From CAZDXJ01 sp964509475 (GTDB lineage: Bacteria; Pseudomonadota; Gammaproteobacteria; Methylococcales; Methylomonadaceae): a stretch of 64,000 nt of DNA. A program made the position numbers and the translations under genes. This document shows positions 20,151 to 28,644 of this stretch, in pieces (the stretch's first letter is position 1; each line of letters begins with the position of its first letter). The notes under the pieces were generated by a model. The model saw only the letters and a list, made by a program, of their open reading frames with translations. It had not been told where the DNA came from and ran no database searches. The stretch covers positions 1 to 64,000 of the forward strand of contig CAZDXJ010000005.1 of NCBI GenBank assembly GCA_964509475.1. The letters run 5' to 3'.

Positions 20151-20172
20151 TTCCCACGCTTTTGCGTGGGAA
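20151..20172 (+). repeat. REP-like hairpin between sufB and sufC
   Basis: TTCCCACGC and its complement GCGTGGGAA form a perfect 9-bp stem with a TTTT loop. The sequence resembles short GTTCCCACGC palindromes scattered in many gammaproteobacterial genomes. Inside an operon it could stabilise the upstream mRNA or partly attenuate transcription; neither effect is shown. Confidence 0.7.
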
Positions 20173-20229
20173 TGAATAGATCATTCGTTCAACCCACAAA
20201 ATGTAATTTTAAGTAAATCAGGAAAATAA

Positions 20230-20976
20230 ATGCTCAGCATAGAGAATTTACACGTTAGTGTAAACGATAAACCCATTCTTAAAGGTATTGACCTGGAGGT
20301 CAAGGCCGGTGAAGTACATGCCATCATGGGGCCGAATGGTTCCGGTAAAAGTACCTTGTCGCATATTTTGGCGGGTAAGTCCGGTTATACCGTTACCGAA
20401 GGCAAAATAAGTTATAAAGGCCAGGATTTATTGGCCATGGAGCCGGAAATCCGCGCCCGCGAAGGCGTGTTTCTGGCGTTCCAATATCCGGTGGAAATTC
20501 CGGGGGTCAGTAATATCTATTTGCTGAAGGCGGCGCTGAATGCGGTCCGTAAGTATAAAGGCCTGGATGAGTTGGATGCGATGGATTTTTTGATGCGGGT
20601 GAAGGATAAAATCCGCTTGCTGGAGATGGATGAAAAATTTCTTTACCGCGCGGTCAATGAAGGTTTTTCCGGCGGCGAGAAAAAACGCAATGAAATATTG
20701 CAAATGGCGGTTCTTGAACCACTTCTGTGCGTCCTGGACGAAACCGATTCCGGGCTGGATATCGATGCCTTGAAAATTGTTGCCGAAGGGGTCAATTCAT
20801 TGCATTCGCCTGAGCGTGCCTTTATCATGATCACCCATTATCAACGTTTGCTGGATTACATCAAACCGGATGTGGTGCATGTTCTGGCGCAGGGCCGCAT
20901 TGTCAAGACCGGCGGCCGTGAATTGGCTCTGAAATTGGAAGAAAAAGGTTACGGCTGGATAGAGCAGGTGGCTTGA
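20230..20976 (+). CDS. sufC: Fe-S cluster assembly ATPase SufC
   Basis: The ABC-type ATPase of the SufBCD complex; it powers conformational change during cluster assembly and is not a transporter. Walker A is GPNGSGKST, the signature is [10 protein letters not shown], and Walker B is [12 protein letters not shown]. The E-T-D variant of the Walker B segment is typical for SufC. Length 248 aa. Its stop codon overlaps the sufD start as TGATG. Confidence 0.97.
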   Translation: MLSIENLHVSVNDKPILKGIDLEVKAGEVHAIMGPNGSGKSTLSHILAGKSGYTVTEGKISYKGQDLLAMEPEIRAREGVFLAFQYPVEIPGVSNIYLLKAALNAVRKYKGLDELDAMDFLMRVKDKIRLLEMDEKFLYRAVNEGFSGGEKKRNEILQMAVLEPLLCVLDETDSGLDIDALKIVAEGVNSLHSPERAFIMITHYQRLLDYIKPDVVHVLAQGRIVKTGGRELALKLEEKGYGWIEQVA

Positions 20977-22307
20977 TGAGTGCAGTTGTTGAAACAAGCC
21001 CGCATTACGCGGCGGATTATGAAACCATTCATGCATTGCTGCCGGGCAAACATCTGCCCTGGCTGGAGGCATTGCGCGAACACGCAGCCCTGCGGTTTTC
21101 CCGGCAGGGGTTTCCTTCGGTTAGGGATGAAGAGTGGAAATACACCAACCTATCGTCTTTCACAAAAAAGCGTTTCAGGATCGTTGCCGATGAAAACAAC
21201 CCGGCAGACGTGCAGGATATGTTGAAAACCTGTCAGTTGCCGGGTTGCTGGACAGTAACCCTGGTCAATGGCCATTTTTGTGCGGCTTTATCGCAGCTGG
21301 AGGATTTGCCGGAAGGGGTTGTTATCGGCAGCCTGGCCGATGCTTTGGAGCAGGTTCCTGAACGTGTCGAGAGCTATTTTGGCAAAGCCTTGACTGATTC
21401 CGAACACGGTTTCATTCATTTCAATACTGCTTATTTCACGGATGGCTTGTTCTGTTATATACCGGAAAAAACGGTATTGGACAAACCCGTGCAGGTAGTG
21501 CATCTGGTGACGGAAACCGAAGCGCTGTCGGCAACGCGCCATATTATTGCATTGGACGCCCAGGCCCAGGCCCAGATTATAGAAACTTATGCAGGTCGTG
21601 AAAAAAACGCCTATCTGAGTGCTGCCGTGAGTGAAGTATTTATTGGCCGTAACGCTTTTCTTGCTTCGTATAAATTACAGAACGAGGCGGCAGGGGCGTT
21701 TCATTTTAGTGGGAGTTATGTCAAGCAGGAACGCGAAGCCCGCTTCAAACAGGATAATTTCGCTTTTGGCGGCACATTGGCGCGTCATGAAATTCATACC
21801 GATTTACGGCAGGCGGCTGAATGTGAATTAAACGGCTTGTATGTCGGTGTAAAAAAACAACACCTGGATAATCATACCCGCATCAATCATCTTGAACCTT
21901 ATGGTTGCAGCCGTGAATTTTATAAAGGTGTTTTGGATCAACGTGCGCGCGGTGTGCTTCAGGGCCGAGTGACAGTGTTTGATGGTGCTTTGAAAACCGA
22001 CTCGCAAATGCATAACCGCAATCTGTTGTTGTCCGAATTTGCCGAAGCCGACAGTAAACCGCAACTGGAAATTTATGCCGATGATGTGAAATGTGCGCAT
22101 GGTGTGACCATTGGCCAGTTGAATGAACAATCGGTCTTTTATCTGCAATCGCGTTGCATGGACAGTGAAACCGCGCGTAACATGCTGACCTTTGCATTCG
22201 CCAATGAAATGGTGGAGAAGATTGATTTGGAGCCTTTCAAAGCGCTGGTTTGCGCACAATTATTGCTGCATTTTCCACAGACCGGTATCGTCAGGGAGTG
22301 GTTATGA
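20976..22307 (+). CDS. sufD: Fe-S cluster assembly protein SufD
   Basis: A SufB paralogue that completes the SufBC2D scaffold and is needed for iron acquisition by the complex. The beta-helix core and the C-terminal SufB/SufD motifs (DDVKCAHGVTIGQL, YLQSRCMDSETARNML) are visible. I start at the ATG at 20976, overlapping the sufC stop by one base, rather than the in-frame TTG at 20973. The 3' end overlaps the sufS start as ATGA. Confidence 0.96.
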   Translation: MSAVVETSPHYAADYETIHALLPGKHLPWLEALREHAALRFSRQGFPSVRDEEWKYTNLSSFTKKRFRIVADENNPADVQDMLKTCQLPGCWTVTLVNGHFCAALSQLEDLPEGVVIGSLADALEQVPERVESYFGKALTDSEHGFIHFNTAYFTDGLFCYIPEKTVLDKPVQVVHLVTETEALSATRHIIALDAQAQAQIIETYAGREKNAYLSAAVSEVFIGRNAFLASYKLQNEAAGAFHFSGSYVKQEREARFKQDNFAFGGTLARHEIHTDLRQAAECELNGLYVGVKKQHLDNHTRINHLEPYGCSREFYKGVLDQRARGVLQGRVTVFDGALKTDSQMHNRNLLLSEFAEADSKPQLEIYADDVKCAHGVTIGQLNEQSVFYLQSRCMDSETARNMLTFAFANEMVEKIDLEPFKALVCAQLLLHFPQTGIVREWL

Positions 22308-23527
22308 TCGGGTTTGATGTACAAAAAATCCGTCAGGATTTTCCGATATTGGCCGAGTCAATCCGGGGCAAGCCTTTGGTTTATCTGGATAATGCGGCGA
22401 GCGCGCAAAAGCCCGAGGCGGTAATCGAAGCGATTCGGCATAATTACCGGCATGATTATGCCAATGTGCATCGTGGTGTGCATACCTTGAGCGAACGTTC
22501 GACGGCCGCTTATGAAAAAGCCCGGGTTACGGTCAGAAATTTTATCAATGCACGCAGTGAAAAAGAGATCATTTTTGTGCGTGGCACCACTGAAGCGATT
22601 AATCTAGTTGCTCAAAGTTATGGCAGAACCCGGATTCAGGCCGGTGATGAAATCCTGATTACCTGGATGGAACATCATTCCAATATCGTACCGTGGCAAA
22701 TCCTGTGTCAACAAACCGGCGCGGTATTGAAAGTGGCGCCGATCAACCGGCAAGGGGAGTTGCTATTTGACGCATTTGAGTCCTTGCTCAGCGATAAAAC
22801 CCGGCTGGTTGCGGTTGGCCATATGTCCAATGCCCTGGGCAGTATCAATCCGGTTGACAAAATCATTGCCTGCGCCCATGCCCGCGATATTCCGGTATTA
22901 CTGGATGGCGCCCAGGCGATACCGCACAGGCCGGTCGATGTGCAGGCGCTGGATTGTGATTTTTATGCCTTTTCCGGCCATAAATTGTATGGCCCGTCGG
23001 GTATTGGTGTGTTGTATGGCAAACGGGAACTGCTGGAGGCTATGCCGCCTTATCAAGGCGGGGGCGATATGATTCGCAAGGTAACGTTCAAGCAGACCGA
23101 ATACAATGCCTTGCCTTATAAGTTCGAAGCCGGCACGCCGAATATTGCCGATACAATCGGTCTGGGCGCGGCTTTGGATTATGTCAGCGGCATTGGTATG
23201 GCCAATATTGCCGCCTGGGAGCATGAACTGCTCACCTATGCTACCGAACAGGCGAAAACAATAAAAGGTTTGCGTCTTGTTGGCGAGGCGCGGGAAAAGG
23301 GGGCGATCTTGTCGTTTACGCTGGATAACGTGCATCCGCATGATATCGGTACGATGCTGGATACCGTGGGTATTGCGGTTCGGGCCGGGCATCATTGTGC
23401 CATGCCAGTGATGGACTTTTTTCAGATACCGGCAACCGCCCGCGCATCTTTTGCGATGTATAATACGCGCGAGGAAGTCGATATGTTGATGCGCGCGCTT
23501 TCCGAATTAGTCAAGGTATTTGCATAA
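22304..23527 (+). CDS. sufS: Cysteine desulfurase SufS
   Basis: A PLP enzyme that removes sulfur from cysteine and supplies persulfide to the scaffold. The PLP Lys lies in FSGHKLYGPSGIG and the catalytic Cys in RAGHHCAMPVMDFF, the class II (SufS) pattern. From the ATG at 22304, with GGGAG upstream and an ATGA overlap with sufD, the protein is 407 aa. The longer reading frame from 22250 would lie inside sufD. No sufE is present; SufU, encoded next, is the likely sulfur acceptor. Confidence 0.96.
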   Translation: MIGFDVQKIRQDFPILAESIRGKPLVYLDNAASAQKPEAVIEAIRHNYRHDYANVHRGVHTLSERSTAAYEKARVTVRNFINARSEKEIIFVRGTTEAINLVAQSYGRTRIQAGDEILITWMEHHSNIVPWQILCQQTGAVLKVAPINRQGELLFDAFESLLSDKTRLVAVGHMSNALGSINPVDKIIACAHARDIPVLLDGAQAIPHRPVDVQALDCDFYAFSGHKLYGPSGIGVLYGKRELLEAMPPYQGGGDMIRKVTFKQTEYNALPYKFEAGTPNIADTIGLGAALDYVSGIGMANIAAWEHELLTYATEQAKTIKGLRLVGEAREKGAILSFTLDNVHPHDIGTMLDTVGIAVRAGHHCAMPVMDFFQIPATARASFAMYNTREEVDMLMRALSELVKVFA

Positions 23528-23982
23528 TGTTTGAAGATTTACGCGATCTTTATCAGGAAGTCATTTTTGATCATAACCGCAACCCGCGTAATTTCCGGGT
23601 TATGGCCGATGCTAACCGGGAAGTGGAAGGCTTTAATCCGTTATGCGGTGATCGTTTAACCCTGTTTTTGAAAATTGATGATAACGGCGTCATTGCCGAT
23701 GCCAGTTTTCAAGGTTCGGGTTGTGCCATTTCCACCGCTTCGGTATCGTTGATGACCGAAATTGTCAAAGGCAAAACCGAGCAGGAAGCCCAACAATTGT
23801 TTGAAACATTTCGCAAGATGACCACCGGCAAAGAGGAAGAAGTCAATCTGGAAGCGGTTGGCAAGCTGGCAGTTTTGGCTGGCGTGCGGGATTACCCGGC
23901 CCGGGTCAAATGCGCAACCCTGGCCTGGCATACCCTGGATGCGGCTTTAAAAAACGAAAAACAACCGGTATCCACAGAATAG
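23527..23982 (+). CDS. sufU: SUF system sulfur acceptor/scaffold SufU
   Basis: A 151-aa NifU-N-type protein that takes persulfide sulfur from SufS. The conserved Cys are present in NPLCGDR, GSGCAISTASVS and RVKCATLAWHTL, with the insertion between the last two that separates SufU from IscU. It overlaps the sufS stop (TAATG) and ends the SUF operon. The operon is regulator-B-C-D-S-U, without SufA, SufE or SufT in this window. Confidence 0.94.
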   Translation: MFEDLRDLYQEVIFDHNRNPRNFRVMADANREVEGFNPLCGDRLTLFLKIDDNGVIADASFQGSGCAISTASVSLMTEIVKGKTEQEAQQLFETFRKMTTGKEEEVNLEAVGKLAVLAGVRDYPARVKCATLAWHTLDAALKNEKQPVSTE

Positions 23983-24737
23983 TGCCGCCCGACGCCAAAA
24001 TCGCCGTTCTTTATCAAGCCGACGATCGGGTTCGATGCGAAGGATTGGCGGCACGCCTGGCCGTGCCCTTGCTGCCATACTCTCGACGCGATAGTTCGGA
24101 TTTTACTTTTTTTCTTGCCTTTCAGCAAAACCGGCTTTGTTTGCTGAAAGGCACTGCAAAAACGGGCATCGCCGTTGAATTTGATGTTCGCAGCGAGATG
24201 CAGCGCTCCTGGCCGGCGCCGAAAAAAGGCCCGCTGGCGCAGGCGATTGGCCACAAAACCCGGACCGTGGTCGATGCAACGGCCGGTTGGGGACAGGACA
24301 GCTTTCTTGTTTTTCGGATGGGTTATGATGTGCTTTGTCTGGAACGGCATCCGGTCATGGCTGCACTATTGGGTGATGGTTTGAGACGTTTGGGTGAACA
24401 AAACTGGATGTCGCATTTGCAACTGTCGCCTCCCGGATTATTGCCCGGTGATGCAATAGAGCGCTTGACCCATCTGGATTTCATCCCGGATTGTATTTAC
24501 CTGGACCCCATGTTTCCTGAAAAACCCAAAAAATCCGCTTTAACCAAAAAAACCATGACGCTGTTGCGTGATTTGGTCGGCGGTGATGAAGATCGGCAAC
24601 AACTGTTCAGCGTTGCGCTGCAAGCGGCGGGCAAACGGGTGGTGGTCAAAAGCCCGGATTACGCACCCCCTTTACGTGATAAAAACCGGGTCAGTTTTAC
24701 TGGCAAATTGCTGCGTTATGATGTTTATTTCAAATAA
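23982..24737 (+). CDS. rsmJ: 16S rRNA (guanine1516-N2)-methyltransferase RsmJ
   Basis: A SAM-dependent methyltransferase that modifies G1516 of 16S rRNA. The SAM motif VVDATAGWGQDSF, the catalytic YLDPMFPEK and the final RYDVYFK match the family. The GTG at 23982, overlapping the sufU stop TAG, gives 251 aa, in line with the 250-aa E. coli protein. The longer frame from 23910 would overlap sufU by 73 bases. It may be cotranscribed with the SUF operon through this overlap. The 3' end overlaps a convergent membrane-protein gene by 13 bp. Confidence 0.94.
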   Translation: MPPDAKIAVLYQADDRVRCEGLAARLAVPLLPYSRRDSSDFTFFLAFQQNRLCLLKGTAKTGIAVEFDVRSEMQRSWPAPKKGPLAQAIGHKTRTVVDATAGWGQDSFLVFRMGYDVLCLERHPVMAALLGDGLRRLGEQNWMSHLQLSPPGLLPGDAIERLTHLDFIPDCIYLDPMFPEKPKKSALTKKTMTLLRDLVGGDEDRQQLFSVALQAAGKRVVVKSPDYAPPLRDKNRVSFTGKLLRYDVYFK

Positions 24738-25090
24738 GGGGGATCGTGTTTTTTGTCGTTCAAGTGGCGCACGAAAAGATAACCGGTTATTGCGCCCCAG
24801 GCAATGACCAGCGCGTCGTGAATCATCATCTCAAAACGCAGATTGTTCAAATCGCGCATATAATCTGAAATAGAGTCCGCAAGTAGCAGCGCCAGGATAA
24901 TATACACGGCGGTCATGAATTTGAGTTTTTGTTTGTGCCAGACCCAAATGCCGATCAATATAAAACCGACAAAAAAGCGCAAAAGGTTATGCACAAACAT
25001 TTCGACGTTAAAATTTTTGACGTGGAAAGCAATATCCAGAAAATAAAACAGTATCAAACCCACAAACAAGCAGAGAAGTATTTTTTTCAT
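24725..25090 (-). CDS. Small four-helix membrane protein of unknown function
   Basis: From the ATG at 25090 the protein is 121 aa with about four hydrophobic helices: residues 2-20, 33-51, 58-75 and 92-110. Near the C-terminus there is a DALVIAWGAITGYLF segment. I do not recognise a family; it resembles many small uncharacterised inner-membrane proteins. It is convergent with rsmJ and divergent from the small secreted protein that starts at 25216. A longer reading from 25141 adds residues without a better start. Confidence 0.6.
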   Translation of the reverse strand: MKKILLCLFVGLILFYFLDIAFHVKNFNVEMFVHNLLRFFVGFILIGIWVWHKQKLKFMTAVYIILALLLADSISDYMRDLNNLRFEMMIHDALVIAWGAITGYLFVRHLNDKKHDPPYLK

Positions 25091-25215
25091 GCCAACGATT
25101 ATAAAAAATGGATGTGTCAGTGTAACATCGTTATAAACCATGAATATGATTTTTTTTGTTTGATAATAATCTATTTTTGGGTTAAAATAAAAAATGTTAT
25201 GTTACAGATAGCTAT

Positions 25216-25626
25216 ATGACGACACAACGCTTTTCCATTTTGCTCATTTTATTAATGGTGATAACGCAGGTAGCGTCCGCGTTTGACCATTGCATGAATG
25301 AGTTTGTGCCGCATAATCTGTCCGGGCATCAATCGGGTCTTGATGCTGGTCTTGCAGGACAAAGCAAACATCAAGCCCAAAAACAGGTGGGTGATTCGCA
25401 TTCAACCCATGCCTATTGTACCTTCCATGTTTGTGGGGATTGTGGTTTGACCATGTCGGTCTTCATTCCCGAAGCCCGTGTTTCCCATTATTTTCCAAGC
25501 TTTCAAGCGTTCACACCGACCGGTATTGTCGCCTCACCGGACATAAGACCCCCCATTACCCTCCTTCGGTTAGAGGATAGCTGCGTCGCTTTTACAAGCA
25601 ATCCAGTCGGTACAGCATCGTATTGA
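25216..25626 (+). CDS. Small secreted His/Cys-rich protein upstream of the Cus operon
   Basis: A 136-aa protein with an N-terminal signal peptide (about residues 1-22, ending VASAFDH). The central segment is rich in His and Cys: SHSTHAYCTFHVCGDCGLTM. That composition and the position 150 bp upstream of cusC suggest a periplasmic metal-binding accessory. I do not recognise the family, and its function is inference only. The 25627-25778 spacer before cusC has no gene and probably carries a second promoter. Confidence 0.7.
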   Translation: MTTQRFSILLILLMVITQVASAFDHCMNEFVPHNLSGHQSGLDAGLAGQSKHQAQKQVGDSHSTHAYCTFHVCGDCGLTMSVFIPEARVSHYFPSFQAFTPTGIVASPDIRPPITLLRLEDSCVAFTSNPVGTASY

Positions 25627-25778
25627 CGAATAAGGCTGAAAAGTCTTTGGCCTGTTTTGCCGTCCATAAAAATGGCTGCTGCAGCAGGCGGAATCCGCTC
25701 GCTGTGTATTAAAATTGACGTAACCCTCCTCTGACAAACACATCATCCTTTGTTATTTTTTGTGTTAAGAGGAGAGCT

Positions 25779-27059
25779 ATGCAATTCCCCACTAAAATCG
25801 TGTTCAGCGCCGCGCTGTTTGTTTTATCCATAAACGCGAACGCTGAATCGTCCACGCCGTTAAGTTTACAGGCCGCACTGGACATTGCCGTACAGGATAA
25901 TCCGGGTCTGGCCCAGATGTTGGCGCGTTCAAAAGCCATGGCCGCGATACCTTCCCAGGCCGGCAGCCTGCCCGATCCAGTGATCAGCTTCAATGCCTTG
26001 AATTTGCCGGTTGACAGTTTTGATCGGGGCCAGGAAAACATGACCCAGCTACAGGGTGGTATTTCCCAAGCTATTCCATTTCCCGGCAAACTGGCTTTGC
26101 GGGAAGAAACAGCCCGTTATGAAGCCCAGGCTGCTGTGCACGATGTGACCGAAATTCGTTGGCTTTTATTGCGTGATGTCAAAAAAATATGGTGGGCGCT
26201 GTTTTATCTGGACAGGGCGCTGAAGATTATTACGGTCAATCAGGATTTATTACGCCAGTTTGTGGAAATTGCGCAAACCAAATACGAAGTTGGTGAAGGT
26301 TTGCAGCAGGATGTTTTGCTGGCGCAGCTCGAGTTGTCGAAATTATTTGATAGCGAATTGGTATTGATTGGCGCCCGGGAAAACGCGCAGGCGCAATTGA
26401 ATGCTCTGCTCGACAGGCCGGCGGATGAAAAAATCCATTTACCTGAAAAAATTTCAGAAAATTTACCCGATTTGCTATCGGATTCCGATTTATTCCAGCA
26501 GGCTGAGCAATATCGGGCTTTGCTGGCGGCAGAGCGGGAAAAAGTCAATGCCGCCAAATCCCGATTGGATTTGGCCAAAAAGGATTTTTATCCGGATTTT
26601 AAAGTCGGCGCTTTTTATGGCGGTCGTGCTAATACCCTGTCGGGTCAGCAACGCGCCGATTTTTTCTCCATGAAATTGAGTATGACGGTACCCATCTATT
26701 TTGCCAGCAAGCAAAGCAAGGCGGTCGATCAACGCCAGCGGGAGTTGATGCAGCGCAAATATGCCTTGCAGGATGAATGGGACAAGGTGCGTGCCGATAT
26801 TGCCCGGGCATCCAGCCAATTCAGACAATCCAAAAACCAGGTCATACTCTTTAAAACCGGCATTATCCCGCAAGCACGGCAAACGGTAGCTTCGATGCTG
26901 TCCGGCTATCAGGTGGATAAGGTTGATTTCCTGAACCTGGTACGCAGCCAAATTACTTTATACAACTATGAAATCCAATACTGGAAAGTTCTGATTGAAG
27001 CGAACCAGGCATTGGCGCAACTGACCGCCATGATCGGCAAGGAAGACATTTATGAATAA
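25779..27059 (+). CDS. TolC-family outer membrane efflux protein (CusC-like)
   Basis: The outer-membrane channel of a tripartite metal efflux pump. The 426-aa protein begins with a signal peptide (ending SINANAES) and shows two coiled-coil TolC repeats. The first includes EVGEGLQQDVLLAQLELSKL. The second includes the SGYQVDKVDFLNLVRSQITL segment. A GAGGAG ribosome site precedes the ATG. It overlaps the adaptor gene by eight bases, and cusB and cusA-like genes follow, so the metal RND assignment comes from context. Confidence 0.92.
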   Translation: MQFPTKIVFSAALFVLSINANAESSTPLSLQAALDIAVQDNPGLAQMLARSKAMAAIPSQAGSLPDPVISFNALNLPVDSFDRGQENMTQLQGGISQAIPFPGKLALREETARYEAQAAVHDVTEIRWLLLRDVKKIWWALFYLDRALKIITVNQDLLRQFVEIAQTKYEVGEGLQQDVLLAQLELSKLFDSELVLIGARENAQAQLNALLDRPADEKIHLPEKISENLPDLLSDSDLFQQAEQYRALLAAEREKVNAAKSRLDLAKKDFYPDFKVGAFYGGRANTLSGQQRADFFSMKLSMTVPIYFASKQSKAVDQRQRELMQRKYALQDEWDKVRADIARASSQFRQSKNQVILFKTGIIPQARQTVASMLSGYQVDKVDFLNLVRSQITLYNYEIQYWKVLIEANQALAQLTAMIGKEDIYE

Positions 27060-28644
27060 GAGCTTATTGATGCTAATCCCGTTAGCACTTGTCATGGGAT
27101 TGGCTGGCGGTTATTGGCTGGCAAATTCCGAACAAGCCGAGGAACAACACACGGCAAGTTCTTCTAAAAGAAAAATATTATTTTACCGGAATCCCATGAA
27201 CCCGTCTGTAACTTCACCGGTGCCGGCCAAAGATGCTATGGGTATGGATTATGTACCGGTTTATGCTGAAGAAAACAAACCCAAAAAGCGCAGGATTTTG
27301 TTTTACCGCAGCCCAATGAATCCGAGTGTTACCTCACCAACTCCAGCCAAGGATGCCATGGGCATGGATTATGTGCCGGTTTATGCCGACGACAGCAATG
27401 CCGCTGATGAACCTTCCGGTACAGTCAAAATTGATGGCACGATAGTGCAGCAAATGTCCGTTCGTACAGCTAAAGCTGTTAGGACAACACTATCACGCAC
27501 GGTTCGTGCCGTCGGCCGGGTGACTTATGATGAAGAACTGATGGTACATTTGCATCCAAAGATCGAGGGCTGGATTGAAAGTTTGCGGATTGATAAAACC
27601 GGCCAATGGGTGAAAAAAAATACGGATTTATTAAGCATTTACTCACCACAACTGGTAACCAGTCAACAGGAATATTTATTGGCCTTGAATAATCTTAAAG
27701 TATTGGAGAGCAGCCCGGTTGAAGATATCCGGCGGGGTGCTGAAGAATTGGTTCGTAGTTCGCGCCAGAGATTACGGTTGCTTGATGTACCGATGCACCA
27801 GATTCGTGAATTGGAGCGGACGCATAAAATCAAGAAAAGTCTGCATATTCATGCGCCGGCGGATGGCATTGTGATGAAAATAGGCGCTCGCGAAGGGCAA
27901 TATGTAACGCCCGCAACCGAAATCTACATGATTGCCGATCTGCATAAAGTTTGGGTTTATGCCGATATTTATGAATATGAATTACCTTGGGTTAGACAGA
28001 ATGATTTGGTAGAAATGCAACTGGCGGGTATTCCGGGCCGTATTTTCAAGGGTCATGTGGCTTATATCTATCCTTATGCCGAAGCCAAAACGCGTACGAT
28101 TAAAGTACGTCTGGTTTTTGATAACCCAGAGTTTTTGTTAAAACCCGAGATGTTTGCTGAAGTAACGATTTATGCCAGTAAACAATTAAGCGCAATTGTG
28201 ATTCCATCAGAAGCTGTAATTCGTTCTGGTACCCGGACTCAGGTTTTTGTGGTGCGTGGCCCGGGTAAATTTGAACCACGCCTTGTCAAGTTGGGTTTGT
28301 CTTCAAATGGTAAAGTTGCTATTTTGCAAGGTCTTGCAGAAGATGAGGAAGTCGTTACTTCGGCACAGTTCCTGATTGACTCAGAATCAAAGCTGCGTGA
28401 AGCAACAGCCAAAATGCTGGATGCAGGCGGTATGCAACAGCAATCTTCCAGAAAAGATGTTACCGGAACAGACAAGGATCAAGGAAAAACAGGCGATTCT
28501 TCTGGCAATCCCGGAATGATGAAAATACATGATCGTAAACCATCGGATCATGACAAAAACCAGCCAATGAAACACTCGATTGAAGGTTCAAAGCCTTCTT
28601 CGACGGTTCACAGAAACCACCCAATGGAGGCGCATAATGATTAA
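27052..28644 (+). CDS. RND efflux periplasmic adaptor (CusB-like) with two metal-binding domains
   Basis: The membrane-fusion subunit that links pump and channel. It has an N-terminal signal anchor, then two tandem heavy-metal-binding domains: residues about 40-75 and 80-115, each built on FYR-PMNPSVTSP-PAKDAMGMDYVPVY. Next come the barrel-sandwich and alpha-hairpin regions (PKIEGWIESLRID, HAPADGIVMKIG) and a beta-barrel. The last 70 residues are rich in His, Met and Lys (MKIHDRKPSDHDKNQPMKHS). Typical CusB proteins have at most one such domain. The 530-aa length reflects the duplication and the tail. Confidence 0.92.
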   Translation: MNKSLLMLIPLALVMGLAGGYWLANSEQAEEQHTASSSKRKILFYRNPMNPSVTSPVPAKDAMGMDYVPVYAEENKPKKRRILFYRSPMNPSVTSPTPAKDAMGMDYVPVYADDSNAADEPSGTVKIDGTIVQQMSVRTAKAVRTTLSRTVRAVGRVTYDEELMVHLHPKIEGWIESLRIDKTGQWVKKNTDLLSIYSPQLVTSQQEYLLALNNLKVLESSPVEDIRRGAEELVRSSRQRLRLLDVPMHQIRELERTHKIKKSLHIHAPADGIVMKIGAREGQYVTPATEIYMIADLHKVWVYADIYEYELPWVRQNDLVEMQLAGIPGRIFKGHVAYIYPYAEAKTRTIKVRLVFDNPEFLLKPEMFAEVTIYASKQLSAIVIPSEAVIRSGTRTQVFVVRGPGKFEPRLVKLGLSSNGKVAILQGLAEDEEVVTSAQFLIDSESKLREATAKMLDAGGMQQQSSRKDVTGTDKDQGKTGDSSGNPGMMKIHDRKPSDHDKNQPMKHSIEGSKPSSTVHRNHPMEAHND

